Shown here in pieces: positions 43,085-54,309 of a stretch of 64,000 bases of DNA. The position numbers were made by a program, and so were the translations under genes. A model generated the notes under the pieces. It ran no database searches and was not told where the DNA came from. It was given only the letters and a program-made list of their open reading frames with translations. The stretch is from Rattus norvegicus (lineage: Eukaryota; Chordata; Mammalia; Rodentia; Muridae): assembly GCF_036323735.1 (NCBI RefSeq), contig NC_086025.1, positions 107,398,188 through 107,462,187 on the forward strand, written 5' to 3'. How positions within the stretch are numbered: position 1 is the first letter of the stretch; every line of letters starts with the position of its first letter.

Positions 43085-43605
43085 ACTGTATGTGTGTGTT
43101 TCTGTATGTGCCTCTGTGTGTGTTTTTTTCTCTCTGTGTGTTTATGTGTGTATGTTTCTGTATGTGTGTTTCTGTATGGGTGTGTGTGTTTCTGAATGGG
43201 TGTGTTTCTGTATGTGCCTCTGTGTTTTTTTCTCTGTGTGTGTTTATGTGTGTGTGTGTGTGTGACTATGTGTGTCTGTATGTGCCTCTGTGTTTTTTCT
43301 GTGTGTGTATCTGTATGTGCCTCTGTGTATGTGTGTCTGTGTGTGTTTCTACATGTGTCTCTCTGTGAGTGTTTCTGTGTGTGTTTGAGTGTTTCTGTGT
43401 GTGTTTCTCTATGTTTCTATGTCTCTCTCACTCTCTGCATGAGTGTTTCTCTGTGTGTGTGTCTGTGTTTCTGTATATGCCTCTGTGTATATGTGTGTCT
43501 GTGTTGGTGTGCATGTGTTTCTGTATGTGTCTCTCTGTGAGTGTTTCTCTGTGTGTCTCTCTCAGTGAGTGTGTTTCTGTCTCTGTGTGTGTTTCTGTGT
43601 GAGCG
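43085..43605. repeat. TG-rich imperfect minisatellite, about 520 bp
   Basis: Repeated tgtgtgtttctgtatg-like units with cctctgtgt and ctctctgtgag variants. All forward frames give Cys/Val/Phe-rich low-complexity peptides, which are artefacts. It probably expanded from a TG repeat. Confidence 0.95.
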
Positions 43606-43912
43606 CAGGTGCCTGCAGAGGCTATAAGAACTGGAGCTGGAGCTCCATGTGGTTGTGAGCTGCTGACATGGGTGCAAGATCCTCTGCAAGAACGATATGC
43701 GCTTTTTACCAGTGAACCATCTTTCTAGCCCCTTGCTGGTCTCAGGGAGCAAACTCAGGTCGTCAGGCTTAGCAGTTAGTACCTCCACCCCTAAGTCGTC
43801 TCATCAGCCGCACCCGGAATGGTTTTTGACTTGTAATTCTAGCTGCAGAGTGTGTCAGCTATGTGACCACGTACTTTACTGAGTTCTCATCTGGGAATGA
43901 GCATGGTTCTGA

Positions 43913-44118
43913 GGACTGGGGGGATGGCTTCAGCAGTTAGGAGTGCACACTGCTCTTACAGGACTTGAATTTGATTCCTAACAACCACTTCAGAGGCTCC
44001 CAACTATCAGAAACTACAGTCCCAAGGAGATTCAACATTGCTGGTTCCCTGACACCTGCACTCATGTACATAGACACACACGTACACATTCTCAAACAAT
44101 AACTGTTTTAAAAATATA
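43913..44118 (+). repeat. B2 SINE, diverged
   Basis: actggggggatggcttcagc, acactgctcttacaggactt and caaggagattcaacattgct, with an A-rich end. Confidence 0.82.
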
Positions 44119-44129
44119 TATACAGTTCT

Positions 44130-44281
44130 TGGGCTAGAGAGCTGTTAAGAACACTGACTGCTCTTCCAGAGGTCCTGAGTTCAATTCCCTGCAACCAATC
44201 TGTAATGGGATCTGTTACCCTCTTCTGGTGTGTCTGAAGACAGCTACGATGTACTCATATGCATAAATAAATCTTTTAAAA
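44130..44281 (+). repeat. B2 SINE, internally deleted
   Basis: gggctagagagctgttaaga, gctcttccagaggtcctgag, tgtaatgggatctgttaccc and tctggtgtgtctgaagacag. It is flanked by an aaatatatat...agttct repeat on both sides. Confidence 0.9.
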
Positions 44282-44339
44282 AATATATATATATAGTTCT
44301 CTATGCCATTGAGGATCAAATAAAATAACAACATGAGAA

Positions 44340-44480
44340 CTTTTATTTGTTTGAAACGGAGTTTCATGTAGAGCAGGCTAGCCTGCAACTCACTGGGTAG
44401 CCAATAATAACCTTGAACTCCTGATCCTCCTGCCTCTACTCCCCAGGTAACGGGATTACAGGAAGACAGTGCTACATCAG
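44340..44480 (-). repeat. B1-type SINE
   Basis: gtttgaaacggagtttcatg, gcaggctagcctgcaactca and ctgcctctactccccaggta. Confidence 0.7.
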
Positions 44481-44506
44481 CTTTTTGAAAGATTTCTTTC
44501 TTGACG

Positions 44507-44511
44507 TTGTT

Positions 44512-44553
<42 letters not shown>
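44507..44553. repeat. TTG trinucleotide microsatellite
   Basis: About 15 GTT/TTG units. It is the tail of the reverse B1-type element to its right (gaagcagagtctcattagcc, caggctggcctcaaactctg; to about 44,645). Confidence 0.93.
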
Positions 44554-44554
<1 letters not shown>

Positions 44555-44659
44555 GAAGCAGAGTCTCATTAGCCCAGGCTGGCCTCAAACTCTGCTTGTA
44601 CCCAAGGATGATCTTATCCTCCTGGTGTATACCGTTACATCCAGCTTTTTAAAAAAAAA

Positions 44660-45104
44660 AAAATGCCTTTGAAAAAGACAGTACAGGACGAAGTACCAAG
44701 GGCGGCTTAGAAAGTTGTTTAATTATTTACTAACTGACGATATTTATTGATCTTCTTCCACCTTCCTTCATCAGCAAGCAGATAGGGAATGTATGAGAAC
44801 TGCGTCCTCCAGCCACACTGGACTCCGTTACTTAGAGCCGGGAACTCCTCTCCCTAAAGATGGCACAGAGGAGAGGGAAGCAAACATGGACAAGTGAGCG
44901 TCAGCAGAGGTAGGAGCATTGTCACCAGTGTGGGACCAGCTGGGGCTTTGTCTCCACGGCAAGAGTCCGTCTGAACAAAGTAACAGAGGACAGCAGTGCC
45001 TGGTTCAGTGGAATGTGAAAGGTTGTGTCTGAGCCTGAGGTGTGGAAATAGCTCAGGAGTTAAGTTCTGTGGTCTAGAGCTAAATGAAGATATCAGGTAA
45101 AAGG
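44660..45104. other. Intergenic sequence, nothing recognised
   Basis: Unique-looking sequence without exon signals that I can support. Confidence 0.45.
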
Positions 45105-45285
45105 TGAGAGAGAGACTAGGAAGATGGCTCAGTTGATAATAGGGCTTGCTTGCTCTGGAAGCTCGAGGACCTGAGTTTGAATCCCTAGTATCCATATTTG
45201 AAAAAGCCTTGCACACTGGGGCTGGAGAGATGGCTCAGAAGTTAAGAGCCCTGGAAGCTCTTCCAGAGGACCTGGGTTCAAATAT
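45105..45285 (+). repeat. Two B2 head fragments in tandem
   Basis: First copy 45,113-45,200 (gactaggaagatggctcagt, gaggacctgagtttgaatcc). Second copy 45,220-45,285 (ggctggagagatggctcaga, gctcttccagaggacctggg) runs straight into a CA repeat. Confidence 0.85.
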
Positions 45286-45288
45286 CAA

Positions 45289-45290
<2 letters not shown>

Positions 45291-45341
<51 letters not shown>
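45291..45341. repeat. CA microsatellite at a B2 end
   Basis: About 25 CA units immediately 3' of the truncated B2. Confidence 0.97.
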
Positions 45342-45344
<3 letters not shown>

Positions 45345-45589
45345 TTTAAAAGCCTGACACAGCTACACATTGTATAAGCATAGTACTGAGAGGCAGAGAC
45401 AAGCAGATCTTCAGACTTCTCTAGTCTGCCAGCCTAGCTATGAGGAGAAGCCTCTGATTCAGCCAGAGATCCTGTCTCAGGCAACAAGGTAGAAAAAGAT
45501 GCAGCAAGGTACCTCAAGTCCTGCTTTGGCCTCTGTATGTAACTGCATATTCACATGTATGCACTGTCTCCCACACACATACAGACATC

Positions 45590-45865
45590 ATAACACATTC
45601 ACACACACACACACACACACACAGCACCTTGACACACACACACATATACCATAACACATTAACAAATACACACCCCACAACACATTCACACATACACACA
45701 CCATACCACATTCAGAAACACTGTATCTTATCCATACACACACTAAACCATACACACCCCAATATATTCACGCACACTACATGCACCATCACCACCACAA
45801 ATACACCATGCTAAGCATACCACATATACACTCACATAATATACATACCACAACACACAAGGTTA
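45590..45865. repeat. CA-rich degenerate tract
   Basis: CA runs interrupted by ATACC, ATTCACA and CACCATA words over about 275 bases. Confidence 0.85.
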
Positions 45866-45956
45866 AGGAGAAGTGTGTTCTCACTCTGTATGTGTTGCTG
45901 TACTATGTGTGCCTGTGTATGTACCTTTGGGTTGGCACTATTAGGAAGTGTGGCCT

Positions 45957-46143
45957 TGGGCTGGAGAGATAGCTCAGTGGTTAAGATCACCGACTGCTCT
46001 TCCAGGGGTCCTGAGTTCAAATCCCAGCAACCACATGGTGGTTCACAACCATTTGTAATGAGATCTGATGCCCTCCTCTGGTGTGTCTGAAAACAGCTAC
46101 AGTGTACTTATACATAATTAATAAATTAAATGTTCTAAAAAAA
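45957..46143 (+). repeat. B2 SINE
   Basis: Complete B2 (gggctggagagatagctcag to the AATAAATTAAATG tail). Flanks share a ggaagtgtggccttg-like sequence (one mismatch), consistent with insertion into the older repeat on the right. Confidence 0.94.
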
Positions 46144-46415
46144 GGAGGTGTGGCCTTGTTGGAGGAAGTGTGTCATTGTCAGGGTGGGCTTTGAGACCCT
46201 CTTCCTAGCTGCCTGGAAATGAGTCTTCTCCTGACTGCCTTCCAATCAAGATGTAGAACTATCCCAGCAACATGCCTACCTGGACACTGCCATGCTTCCT
46301 GCCTTGAGGGTAATGAACTGATCCTCTGAACCTGTGAGCTAACCCCAATTAAATGTTGTCCTGTATAAGAGTTGTCTTGGTCATGGTGTCTCTTCATAGC
46401 AATGAAACTCTAAGA
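46144..46415 (+). repeat. Older rodent interspersed repeat
   Basis: ggaggtgtggccttgttgga, ggctttgagaccctcttcct, gaacctgtgagctaacccca and cttggtcatggtgtctcttc are typical of a middle-repetitive rodent element. I do not assign its family name. A second copy in reverse is at 53.9-54.8 kb. Confidence 0.75.
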
Positions 46416-47160
46416 CAGGTATGCATGAATTCACCAAGGTCGAGTCACCCTGACTGTATTCTGTCCCAGGCCAGGCCTGGTCTCCGATGCTGCCATCAGG
46501 AAGGCCTGATGTGTACGTAGCCTTTGGCTCTGCCATCAGGCTGTACTTAGCGCAGTCCCCAGGTGACTTCTCCCTTCTCCAAACTCTCCATAAATGACAA
46601 GGTTATGAATAACTGTTCCTCCATCCTGCCCCAAGAGAGCGTGGTGTCAGGCAGTCCTCTCGCGCTAGGGTCTGTAAGCCATGTACCCACACCTGTCTTC
46701 CTAGCACTGAGGCTAAGGCAGGAGAATCAGGAGCTCATGGCTATTCTTTGCTATATGGTGACCTTGAGACCAGTCTGGGCCACACAAAGCCCTGTCTCAG
46801 AACAAATATAAATAAGCCAAGCTCTGTACCTGGCCTGTTCTAGGGGCGAGAATGCTTGGACCCTTACCTGTCTTAGGGCTGAGCCATGGAGGCCCACGGG
46901 CTTCGCAGGCAGGAGAGTGCTGTGTTTGGTTTATCATCCCATCTCCATCTTCAGATGCTAAGTAGTTGCTTTTGGAATATTTAGGTTTTTTTATGTATTT
47001 GCACACATATGTGTAGGTATGTGTACATGAGTGCTGGTGCCCACAAAAGCCAGAGGAGTTGGATCCCATTGAAGCTAGAGTCATAGGTGATTATGAGCTA
47101 CCTACCTAATGTAGGTGCCAGGAACCGAAACCCACTCCAGTGAGCTCTACCTGCTCAGTC
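46416..47160. other. Intergenic sequence with one B1-like piece
   Basis: About 46,680-46,800 resembles a B1 (tgaggctaaggcaggagaat, cagtctgggccacacaaagc). The rest looks unique. Confidence 0.5.
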
Positions 47161-47164
47161 ATCT

Positions 47165-47455
47165 TCCTTTTTGTTTATTTTGGTTTGGTTTTGGTTTTGA
47201 TTTTTCTTTTTTTTCTTTTTTTTTTTTTTCTCTTTTTTTCGGAGCTGAGGACCGAACCCAGGGCCTTGCGCTTGCTAGGCAAGCGCTCTACCACTGAGCT
47301 AAATCCCCAACCCCTGGTTTTGGTTTTTCAAGGGAGGGTTTCTCCGTGTAGCCCTGGCCGTCCTAGAGCTCACTCTGTAGACCAAGCTGGCTCTGATCTC
47401 AGAGATCTGCCTGCCTCTGCCTGGGATTATATAAGCTTGTGCCTCCAGCATTCTG
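47165..47455 (-). repeat. B1 SINE interrupted by an ID element
   Basis: The reverse B1 body follows the ID (gggagggtttctccgtgtag, ccctggccgtcctagagctc, agagatctgcctgcctctgc), with the T/G-rich B1 tail before it. Confidence 0.88.
47213..47314 (-). repeat. ID element nested in B1
   Basis: Full minus-strand ID (cggagctgaggaccgaaccc to ctaaatccccaacccc) lying in the T/G-rich B1 tail; ggttttggttttt-like sequence is found on both sides. Confidence 0.94.
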
Positions 47456-47634
47456 CCGCTCAACAGTTTTAAAAACAAGGGGACCACAAACTACATAGCA
47501 AATCCGGAGTCCTCGTTTGTAAAGACACTGATCTCCTAGCTGCTAAGGAGCCTGGAGTGTTACAATGGCTTCATTGCCGCCTGCATGTCACCCCATCTTA
47601 CCTGAGAACTGCTGCATTCCTCCCATTTTTGGCC

Positions 47635-47635
<1 letters not shown>

Positions 47636-47687
<52 letters not shown>

Positions 47688-47698
47688 TGTGTGTGTGC
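47636..47698. repeat. GT microsatellite
   Basis: About 30 GT units with a single TTTG interruption. Confidence 0.97.
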
Positions 47699-48592
47699 CG
47701 CCTGCAGGCTCACACACTCCTCTTGAGACAAGGCCTAAGAAGTTATACCTGCCACTGTGCAGTACAGTTGACACAGCCAAGACTCACTTCTGGGTCACAT
47801 CTGGTTAGGTGTCCAGTAAGCAAGATGGCTGACAAAGGAAGGGAGGATTCTGACTATTGTTAGTCGTCTTTCCTTCCCCGCCTATCTCTGTGCCTTACCC
47901 ATGAGGAAACGAGGATTCTTTCAAGGTGGATGTCTGCATTGCACCCTTCTTTAATTAAAATGGCTACAAATCGGTGGTCTTCCCTCAACTGCTCCTCACC
48001 CTGTGCTAAGGAAGATGAGACTCCCACCTCTGGGATGCATAGCAAACCTGCTGGACCACAGCAGAGGGGAGGATGATGTTCATCGAAACCCAAGATGTAC
48101 CCAGCAGAAGAGGAAGATGGACTCAACACACTCATATCTACCCACACCCTCCCCTTAGCCTTCCGTCCTTTGGGCACTGGTATGATCCCATTTCACAGAT
48201 GAAGAAACTGAAGGGGGAAGGGAGTATGTCTAACCTGAGTATCCTCTCTGCTTGCAGGAACTGCTGAGGGTTGAGGGCAGGAAGGCCCCAAGGGAAAACC
48301 AATGGTGGCTGTTGGGAGGCACAGATGCCTAGGTGCATCTAGGACACACTCCTGAGGATCTGTCCCATCTGCCCTTCCACGGACCCTCTGCTGATTCTAT
48401 AGGCTGACTGTCCTGATATCCTTTGAACTCTCCCGGGAGAATGCTTGCCTCTCTACAGCCAGGGAAGTTTCAGATTGATAAGCGATAACCATGGACTTGT
48501 GGGTTCCTGGGAAGGAAGGGAGGTGGTGCGCACTGAAGCCCTGTATACATTAGGATGGCCCGGATTGTACTATGATTAAATTTCAATAAAGA
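47699..48592. other. Intergenic sequence with a MIR-like relic
   Basis: About 48,170-48,225 (gatcccatttcacagatgaa, gaaactgaagg) is the MIR 3' core. The remainder looks unique. Confidence 0.5.
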
Positions 48593-48593
48593 C

Positions 48594-48745
48594 CTGGGTG
48601 TGGAGGTCCACGCCTGTAATCCCGGCACCTGGAGGCTAACGCTGAGGCTGCAGGATGCAGAGTAGGAGGCCAGTCCGGGCCACAGAGAGAGACTCTGTCA
48701 CGAAACAGACAACTAAACAAAACAACAACAAGAACAACATTAGCA
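48594..48745 (+). repeat. B1-type SINE
   Basis: ctgggtgtggaggtccacgc, ctgtaatcccggcacctgga, gaggccagtccgggccacag and an AACAAC-rich tail. Confidence 0.85.
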
Positions 48746-48924
48746 ACAAACACACCCACTTATTAACTGAGGCCCCTTTCTACCTTGCCAGATCCCTTTA
48801 ATCCCAAGGTAAGTTCACTCAGGGGACTGCAGCCTGCAGCTAGGCATGGGACGGGTGGTTCTAAAGAGGGAAGGCATAGACTGACTGAACTGTCCCTGGC
48901 TAAGCACCTTTGCTCATACAACTC

Positions 48925-49080
48925 TTTGCTTTTGTTTGTTTTGAGACAGGGGCTCTTGCAGCCCAGAATGGCCTCCAGCTCACTAGGTAACCCAGGATGG
49001 CATTGAATTCCTGATACTCCAGCCTCTGTCTCCAGAGTGCCAAGATCATAGCAGACATGTACTACCATGCCCAGACCACG
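48925..49080 (-). repeat. B1-type SINE
   Basis: tgttttgagacaggggctct, cactaggtaacccaggatgg and gcagacatgtactaccatgc in reverse B1 order. Confidence 0.75.
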
Positions 49081-49890
49081 TTAAAAAAAAACAACAGTGA
49101 ACACCTTTAAAAATTCCTATTTTCCAGTTCCTCATTGTCTCAATTAGCATGCTAATTTAATTGCCAAAGATTCTGAGCAACTGCTTTGAGCCACGCCCCT
49201 TTCTCTGCTCTGGGGCTAAATAGTCCTAGCTGCATCTAGTGTGCCCTAAAACCCTCACCCCAGCTATCCCTGTTTAAATGCCCTTCAAAACATGTACCCT
49301 GGGGAAGCACCCTCCCCCCTGCTGAAGCCCCATTGGGAATGAAGTGGGTGGAAGCCCCACAGAGTGGTGCAACTCCCTAGGAAGAGAGTGAGTGAGCCTA
49401 CACTCCAGGCCAAGATCTCCCTCCAGCAAGGTGGCTTCCCACAACAAGCCCTGAAATCTTGCAGGCCAGCAATCCAGGGGTCCAGGCAATGAGGAACCTC
49501 AAAACACCTCAGGCTTGGGCAGAGCCATGTCAGTACTTTAGGCTCTAGAATTGACCACAAAGCAGAGATTACTAGAGTCTTCATGAGTCCACAAATCCTT
49601 CCATGGTCATGGGGCCATTTGGGCCCATGACATGGGTACAGTCACATTCCAGGGTGACCCCCGAGTCATATGGACACCTGGGGGGTCACATGGCTTCCCA
49701 TGGAGGTTCAAATTCCTTCCACTGTCTCTGCATACCAGAGTCCTTCCCTAAGCTTCTGTGAAGTGAGCAGAAAATGTCCCCACAGCTCCAGCTCTGTGGT
49801 GAGGACACCGGGAAAGGATTGTGAAGGACCTGCTGAGTCACAGGGAAGTTCAGGACAGCAGCAGCCTCGGAAGGTCCCTCAGATAAAGCA
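49081..49890. other. Intergenic sequence, nothing recognised
   Basis: Unique-looking sequence. Short open frames on both strands lack splice support. Confidence 0.45.
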
Positions 49891-50360
49891 GACATGATCG
49901 TGTGTATCTGTAATCTAGCACTCAGAAGGGAAGCCAGGGCAAGAGGGATCCATGAAAGTTTGAGGCTAGCTTGGGCTACATCACGAAAAAACTAATGAAA
50001 TAAAATAATTGACGACAATAAAAAGACAGGCATTGTGCTGTTTAGTTATAATCCTAGTACTGGGGAGGAAGAAGCAAGAGGAGTAGAAGCTCAAGCATCA
50101 GCAGGGCAGTCAGGAGGCAAAAGCAGGCAGACATCTATGAGTTCAAGGCCAGCTTGATCTACAGACTGAGTTCCAGGACTGCCAGGGCTACACAGAGAAA
50201 CCCTGTTTCAGAAAGACAACCAACCAACAAGCAGCCCAGGCCCTGTGTGATCAAAGCCACCTTACAAGCCAGGCATGGTGGCACAGGTCTATCTCCCAAT
50301 ACCTAGAGGCAGGAGAAGGAGGATCATGAGTTCAAGGCCAAGACACTGTCTCAAAACACA
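49891..50360 (+). repeat. Cluster of three B1-type SINEs
   Basis: Pieces at about 49,895-50,000 (atctgtaatctagcactcag), 50,100-50,225 (near-consensus: ttcaaggccagcttgatcta, ccagggctacacagagaaac) and 50,265-50,360 (gccaggcatggtggcacagg). Confidence 0.82.
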
Positions 50361-51040
50361 AGCAAGCAGCCACAAGCACATAGCAATCCCGCGCTGTTAG
50401 TGTCCTCTCTGTAGAAGAGGAAGCAGGAGCAGAGACAGCTAAGTTATCAGGCCTGGGATCAGTGGGCAAGTGGCTGAGCAAGGGTCTGAACCCATGAAGG
50501 CTGTCTAGCTTCTGCAAGCAGCTTCCAGTCCTGTAGGGAAGGGGGCCACAGCACCACGTATCTAGGTCACACTGTCAAGATGAGCAGAGCAAGGGAAGAG
50601 TCACACCAGTTCAGCTCGACTCAGAAGCCATAGCCATGAACCAAATGACCAGGGTGACCTGGAGAGGAGGCAGGGAGCCAGCCACCCACAGCAAGTGGCA
50701 GGGTGAGGCACCTGGCACAGCTCTAAGAATGAAGGGTGAAGACAGGTTATGTATGGGACCGCCCCACTGGCTGGCATCAACAAGGCACTGCAGTTTCCAG
50801 GCTGCTCCTCCCTGTGGGGTCACAGTCCTCAGCCAGTCATCCATCTCCTAGGACAGGTCCCCACATCACTTAGACCTATCTCTCCTCCCTCTCAGCTTTA
50901 TGGGTCAAAATCCTCTGTCCCTTGCTTTCCTTGGGCCAGGCTGCCCTGGGTTTCACTCCTCCAGACAGCCTTCCCGGGTCGCTGTAGCTGATAGTAACTC
51001 CTGCCTCCCTCAGCATCCAGTCAACAGAAAGCTGAGGGCC
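50361..51040. other. Intergenic sequence with a possible MIR
   Basis: About 50,400-50,500 has a MIR-like pattern (gaggaagcaggagcagagac). The remainder looks unique. Confidence 0.4.
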
Positions 51041-51043
51041 AGA

Positions 51044-51168
51044 GAGCTGACTCGGTGGGTAAAGGTGCTTCTCACCAAGCCTGACAACCTGAGTTTGATT
51101 TCTGGGACCCACACAGTAGGGAGAGAGAACTGATTCCCTAAAGTTGTCCTCTGTGGTGTGCACTTGCA

Positions 51169-51173
<5 letters not shown>
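51044..51173 (+). repeat. B3 SINE
   Basis: gccagagagctgactcggtg, ggtaaaggtgcttctcacca, agcctgacaacctgagtttg and agttgtcctctgtggtgtgc match B3 rather than B2. Confidence 0.85.
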
Positions 51174-51218
<45 letters not shown>

Positions 51219-51236
51219 GAGAGAGAGAGTAGATAT

Positions 51237-51289
<53 letters not shown>

Positions 51290-51340
51290 GACGGATGGAT
51301 GGGTGGGTGGGTAGACAGAAAGACAGAGAGATGGACACAC
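51174..51340. repeat. Compound microsatellite: CA, GA, TAGA, GGAT
   Basis: About 20 CA units, a short GA run, about 13 TAGA units (51,237-51,289) and then GGAT/GGGT and AGAC variants. It starts at the tail of the B3. Confidence 0.97.
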
Positions 51341-51369
51341 AGACAGATGTGATGTAAAAACAAAAAGAA

Positions 51370-51430
51370 CTTAAGAGCCAGGCACGGTAGAGTACATGCT
51401 TATACTCCCAGCACCTGAGAAGCCCCAGAA
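51370..51430 (+). repeat. B1-type SINE fragment
   Basis: agccaggcacggtagagtac, atgcttatactcccagcacc. The tail part of a B1-like element reappears at 51,740-51,830 (tttgaggccaacctgggtta). Confidence 0.65.
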
Positions 51431-51605
51431 GGAGAATCTTTTTTTAAAAAAAACTAAGTATCAATTCTGTTTTGTCAATTAGAAAACTAGACGATCCTCC
51501 AGTGCAACAAGGTATTAATTAATCCTCTTCCTCATCATCACCAGCTCCAGCACCACCCTACCACCCTGGCCTCTCTTCACAGTCTTCCTCTTCACTCTGC
51601 CTGGA

Positions 51606-51609
<4 letters not shown>

Positions 51610-51649
<40 letters not shown>

Positions 51650-51740
51650 TTTTGGTTCTTTTTTTCGGAGCTGGGGACCGAACCCAGGGCCTTGCGCTTC
51701 CTAGGTAAGGACTCTACCACTGAGCTAAATCCCCAGCCCC
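51610..51740 (-). repeat. ID element with a TA microsatellite grown in its tail
   Basis: The minus-strand ID body ends at 51,740. Its A-tail (as T) runs into about 16 TA units (51,608-51,640). The 10-mer cctggagaat flanks the whole unit at 51,600-51,609 and 51,740-51,749, so the TA array lies inside the target-site duplication and arose from the tail. Confidence 0.93.
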
Positions 51741-51904
51741 CTGGAGAATCTTTAATTTGAGGCCAACCTGGGTTACACAGCAAGTCTGAGGCCAGCCTAA
51801 TCTGCATAGTAATACACTCTCTCAAATGGGGATGGGGGGAATGAGGGGGCGGGTAGGGCACCTGGGAGATGCTTGCCCTGTTTGGAGTTCTGGGTCAGTC
51901 CCCA

Positions 51905-52215
51905 GCACTGCACAACGCAAACTGTGGTTGCATGAACCTGGAGTCCCAATATGGAAGGTAGAGGCAGGAAGATCACAAGTTCAGGCTCATCCTTAATATA
52001 TGGTGAAGTCTATGTTAAGGTGAGACAGAGTCTCAAGAAGGTAGGTAAGATATACCCTATCTCAGCTCCCTAGACTCCGTGGTAAACGGAATCTGCCATC
52101 CCAGCATTCTTGCATCAAGATGGGTGAGAGGCACAAGAGTCTCCAGAAGCCCATGGACCAGCCTGGTGTCTCAGATAAACAAGAAGAGACCCTGTCTCAA
52201 ACAAGATAGAAGGTG
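51905..52215 (+). repeat. Degraded B1-type SINEs
   Basis: About 51,910-52,050 (ggtagaggcaggaagatcac, agttcaggctcatccttaat) and 52,090-52,205 (cagcctggtgtctcagataa, accctgtctcaaacaag). Confidence 0.65.
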
Positions 52216-52225
52216 AAGACACGAA

Positions 52226-52227
<2 letters not shown>

Positions 52228-52276
<49 letters not shown>

Positions 52277-52326
52277 AGGAAGGAAGGAAGGAAGGAAGGA
52301 AGGAAGGAAGGAAGGAAGGAAGGAAG
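52228..52326. repeat. CA plus GGAA compound microsatellite
   Basis: About 22 CA units joined directly to about 12 GGAA units. Confidence 0.98.
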
Positions 52327-53110
52327 CCCAGACTTAGCTTTGATTGTGACCTCAGGGGAGTCAGATATCCTCAATTCACAGATACACCCAAGATCCAAAG
52401 GCAGCAACAAAGCTCCCCCAACCCTCAGGGTGTGGTACCTCTTTGGGACCAAGGGCTGGCCCTTCATTCTCTCACTCACTCAATGGGAAGAATAGAGGCT
52501 CACAGAAGGAAATGGCAACAAACAAGCCAGTCCTCCTGCCAGGGCGGGGCAAAGCAGAGGTGAGAAATATGTGGAAAAGGTTAAATACAAAAACACCTCT
52601 AAGGACATTGCTCCTCTCCCCAAAGGAGCTTTAAAGAGTAACCTGAGAAAGGAAAGGACCAGAGAGAAAAGGGTGTCCAGTTCAGAACTAAGCTTAGCAA
52701 TTACTTGAATAGACTGCCTCTCATTCCCGCCTCCCTCTGAGGGCTGAGGCCTGGTCTCTCTCTCTTTCTGGCCACCTGCCCTACAAGCAACCTTGAGGCT
52801 AAAGAAGGTGGGCTCCAGTCAAACCCTTTGGCCCCGGTCTCCGATGCCCAGTGTATACCTAGCACACAGCTCATAGCTAAGAAAGGAACAAGTGGGTGAG
52901 AGACCCTGTGGGCTGTCAGACTCTGAATGCAAAACACCTCGAAGAGCTCATTTTTAAGTGGGTGTCAGCAAGAAGTAGAGGGTCTCAAGAGGTTATGTCT
53001 GGAAAAGGAGAGGGTGGGAAAAGGTAGCCAGCCAAGCCCCTAACCTGTTGAGCAGGAGAGTGTTGGGAGTGTCAGCGTACAGGAGGGACACAGGCCCTCA
53101 CGCTTCATTT
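52327..53110. other. Intergenic sequence, nothing recognised
   Basis: Repeat-poor unique sequence of about 780 bases; no splice-supported exon. Confidence 0.45.
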
Positions 53111-53114
53111 AAAA

Positions 53115-53250
53115 GTGTTCTTCAGGAGCCAGGCACACTTGGGAGGAAGAGTCAGGAGGTCAGGAATTCAAGGTTATCCTTTGGAAGGGGTGGGGATAGG
53201 GGTGTGGTGGGGGGTCCCCCAGTCCTCAGCTACATAGTAAGTTTCGAATG
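53115..53250 (+). repeat. B1-type SINE, degraded
   Basis: ttgggaggaagagtcaggag, caggaattcaaggttatcct and ctacatagtaagtttcgaat. Confidence 0.6.
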
Positions 53251-53610
53251 AAAAAAAATGTGGTTATGATTGTTGCAAGGTATGGTTAAGGAGGTTTATG
53301 GTAGATATGAGGGAGAAAACAGCCAGAGGCACCTGGAAGGGTCAAGACTGAACCGAGCCATGAGAGGAGAGAAAGGGGGTAGCGATGAGAGAGGAACTGA
53401 AGAGAGAGGGAGCAAAAAGAGGAACCAGGGATTGAGAGACAAAAAGTGAGCCAAGAGGACAACAGCCAAAATGGCTGATTTATACAGGGAAGAGAAGCTG
53501 GGGGTGGGGGGTAGGGGAAGCTCAGGGGTGGAGAGGCTTAGGGTCTAGGGCAGGATAGCCTGTCAAGAGGATTCTCTACTTGCTGTGCTGAGAGTCCGCT
53601 TTGATATGTG
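53251..53610. other. Intergenic purine-rich sequence
   Basis: GA-rich, unique-looking; nothing recognised. Confidence 0.45.
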
Positions 53611-53900
53611 AAATAGGCTTCTCAACCAGTCATCCTGAGTTTAGCACCTAAGGAGTTTGAAGCTAGCCTGGGCTACGTGAGATTCTGTCCCAAACCTTAA
53701 AATCAAAGCCTTCGAATATAGCCAGGGTTCAATTCCCAGGGTCACATAAATCGGGTGTGGTGATACATAGCTGTCACCTTGGATGATGTAATCGCATAAA
53801 TAGAGGCAGAAAGATCGGAAGCTCAAGGCTGCCCTTGGCTATGTAGCAAGTTTGAGGGCAGCTGCAGATTCTCGAGAGATCCTGTCCCAAGAAAAATAAT
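53611..53900 (+). repeat. B1-type SINE fragments
   Basis: gtttgaagctagcctgggct near 53,656, and ggctgcccttggctatgtag with tcctgtcccaagaaaaat near 53,828-53,896. Confidence 0.65.
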
Positions 53901-54205
53901 CGTCTGAGTCACTCTTCTATTGCTGTGAAGAGATGTCAAGTCCACAGCAACTCGTATAAAGGAAAGCATTTAACTGGGGCTGGCTTACATCCAGAGGTTT
54001 AGTCCATTATTGTCAAGGCAGGAAGCATGGTGGCACGCAGGCAGACAGGGTGCTGGAGAGGTAGCTGAGGGTTCTACATCCGATTGGCAGGTAGCAGAAA
54101 AAGAAAGGCACTGGGCCTGGCTTTCCCGACACCCCACATGAATCCCCCACGCCAGTGACATACTTTCTTCTACAAAGCCACATCTCCTAATCCAGTGTGG
54201 GTCTC

Positions 54206-54309
54206 TTTTTTTTTTGGTTCTTTTTTTTTTTCCGGAGCTGGGGACCGAACCCAGGGCCTAGCGCTTCCTAGGCAAGCGCTCTACCACTGAGCTAAATCCT
54301 TAACCCCTT
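54206..54309 (-). repeat. ID element nested in URR1, perfect 12-bp duplication
   Basis: Full-length minus-strand ID; agtgtgggtctc is identical at 54,194-54,205 and 54,310-54,321. Confidence 0.95.

Noticed and set aside
42975..43602. Cys/Val/Phe-rich proteins of 77-123 residues
   Set aside because: Translations of a TG-rich minisatellite in several frames.
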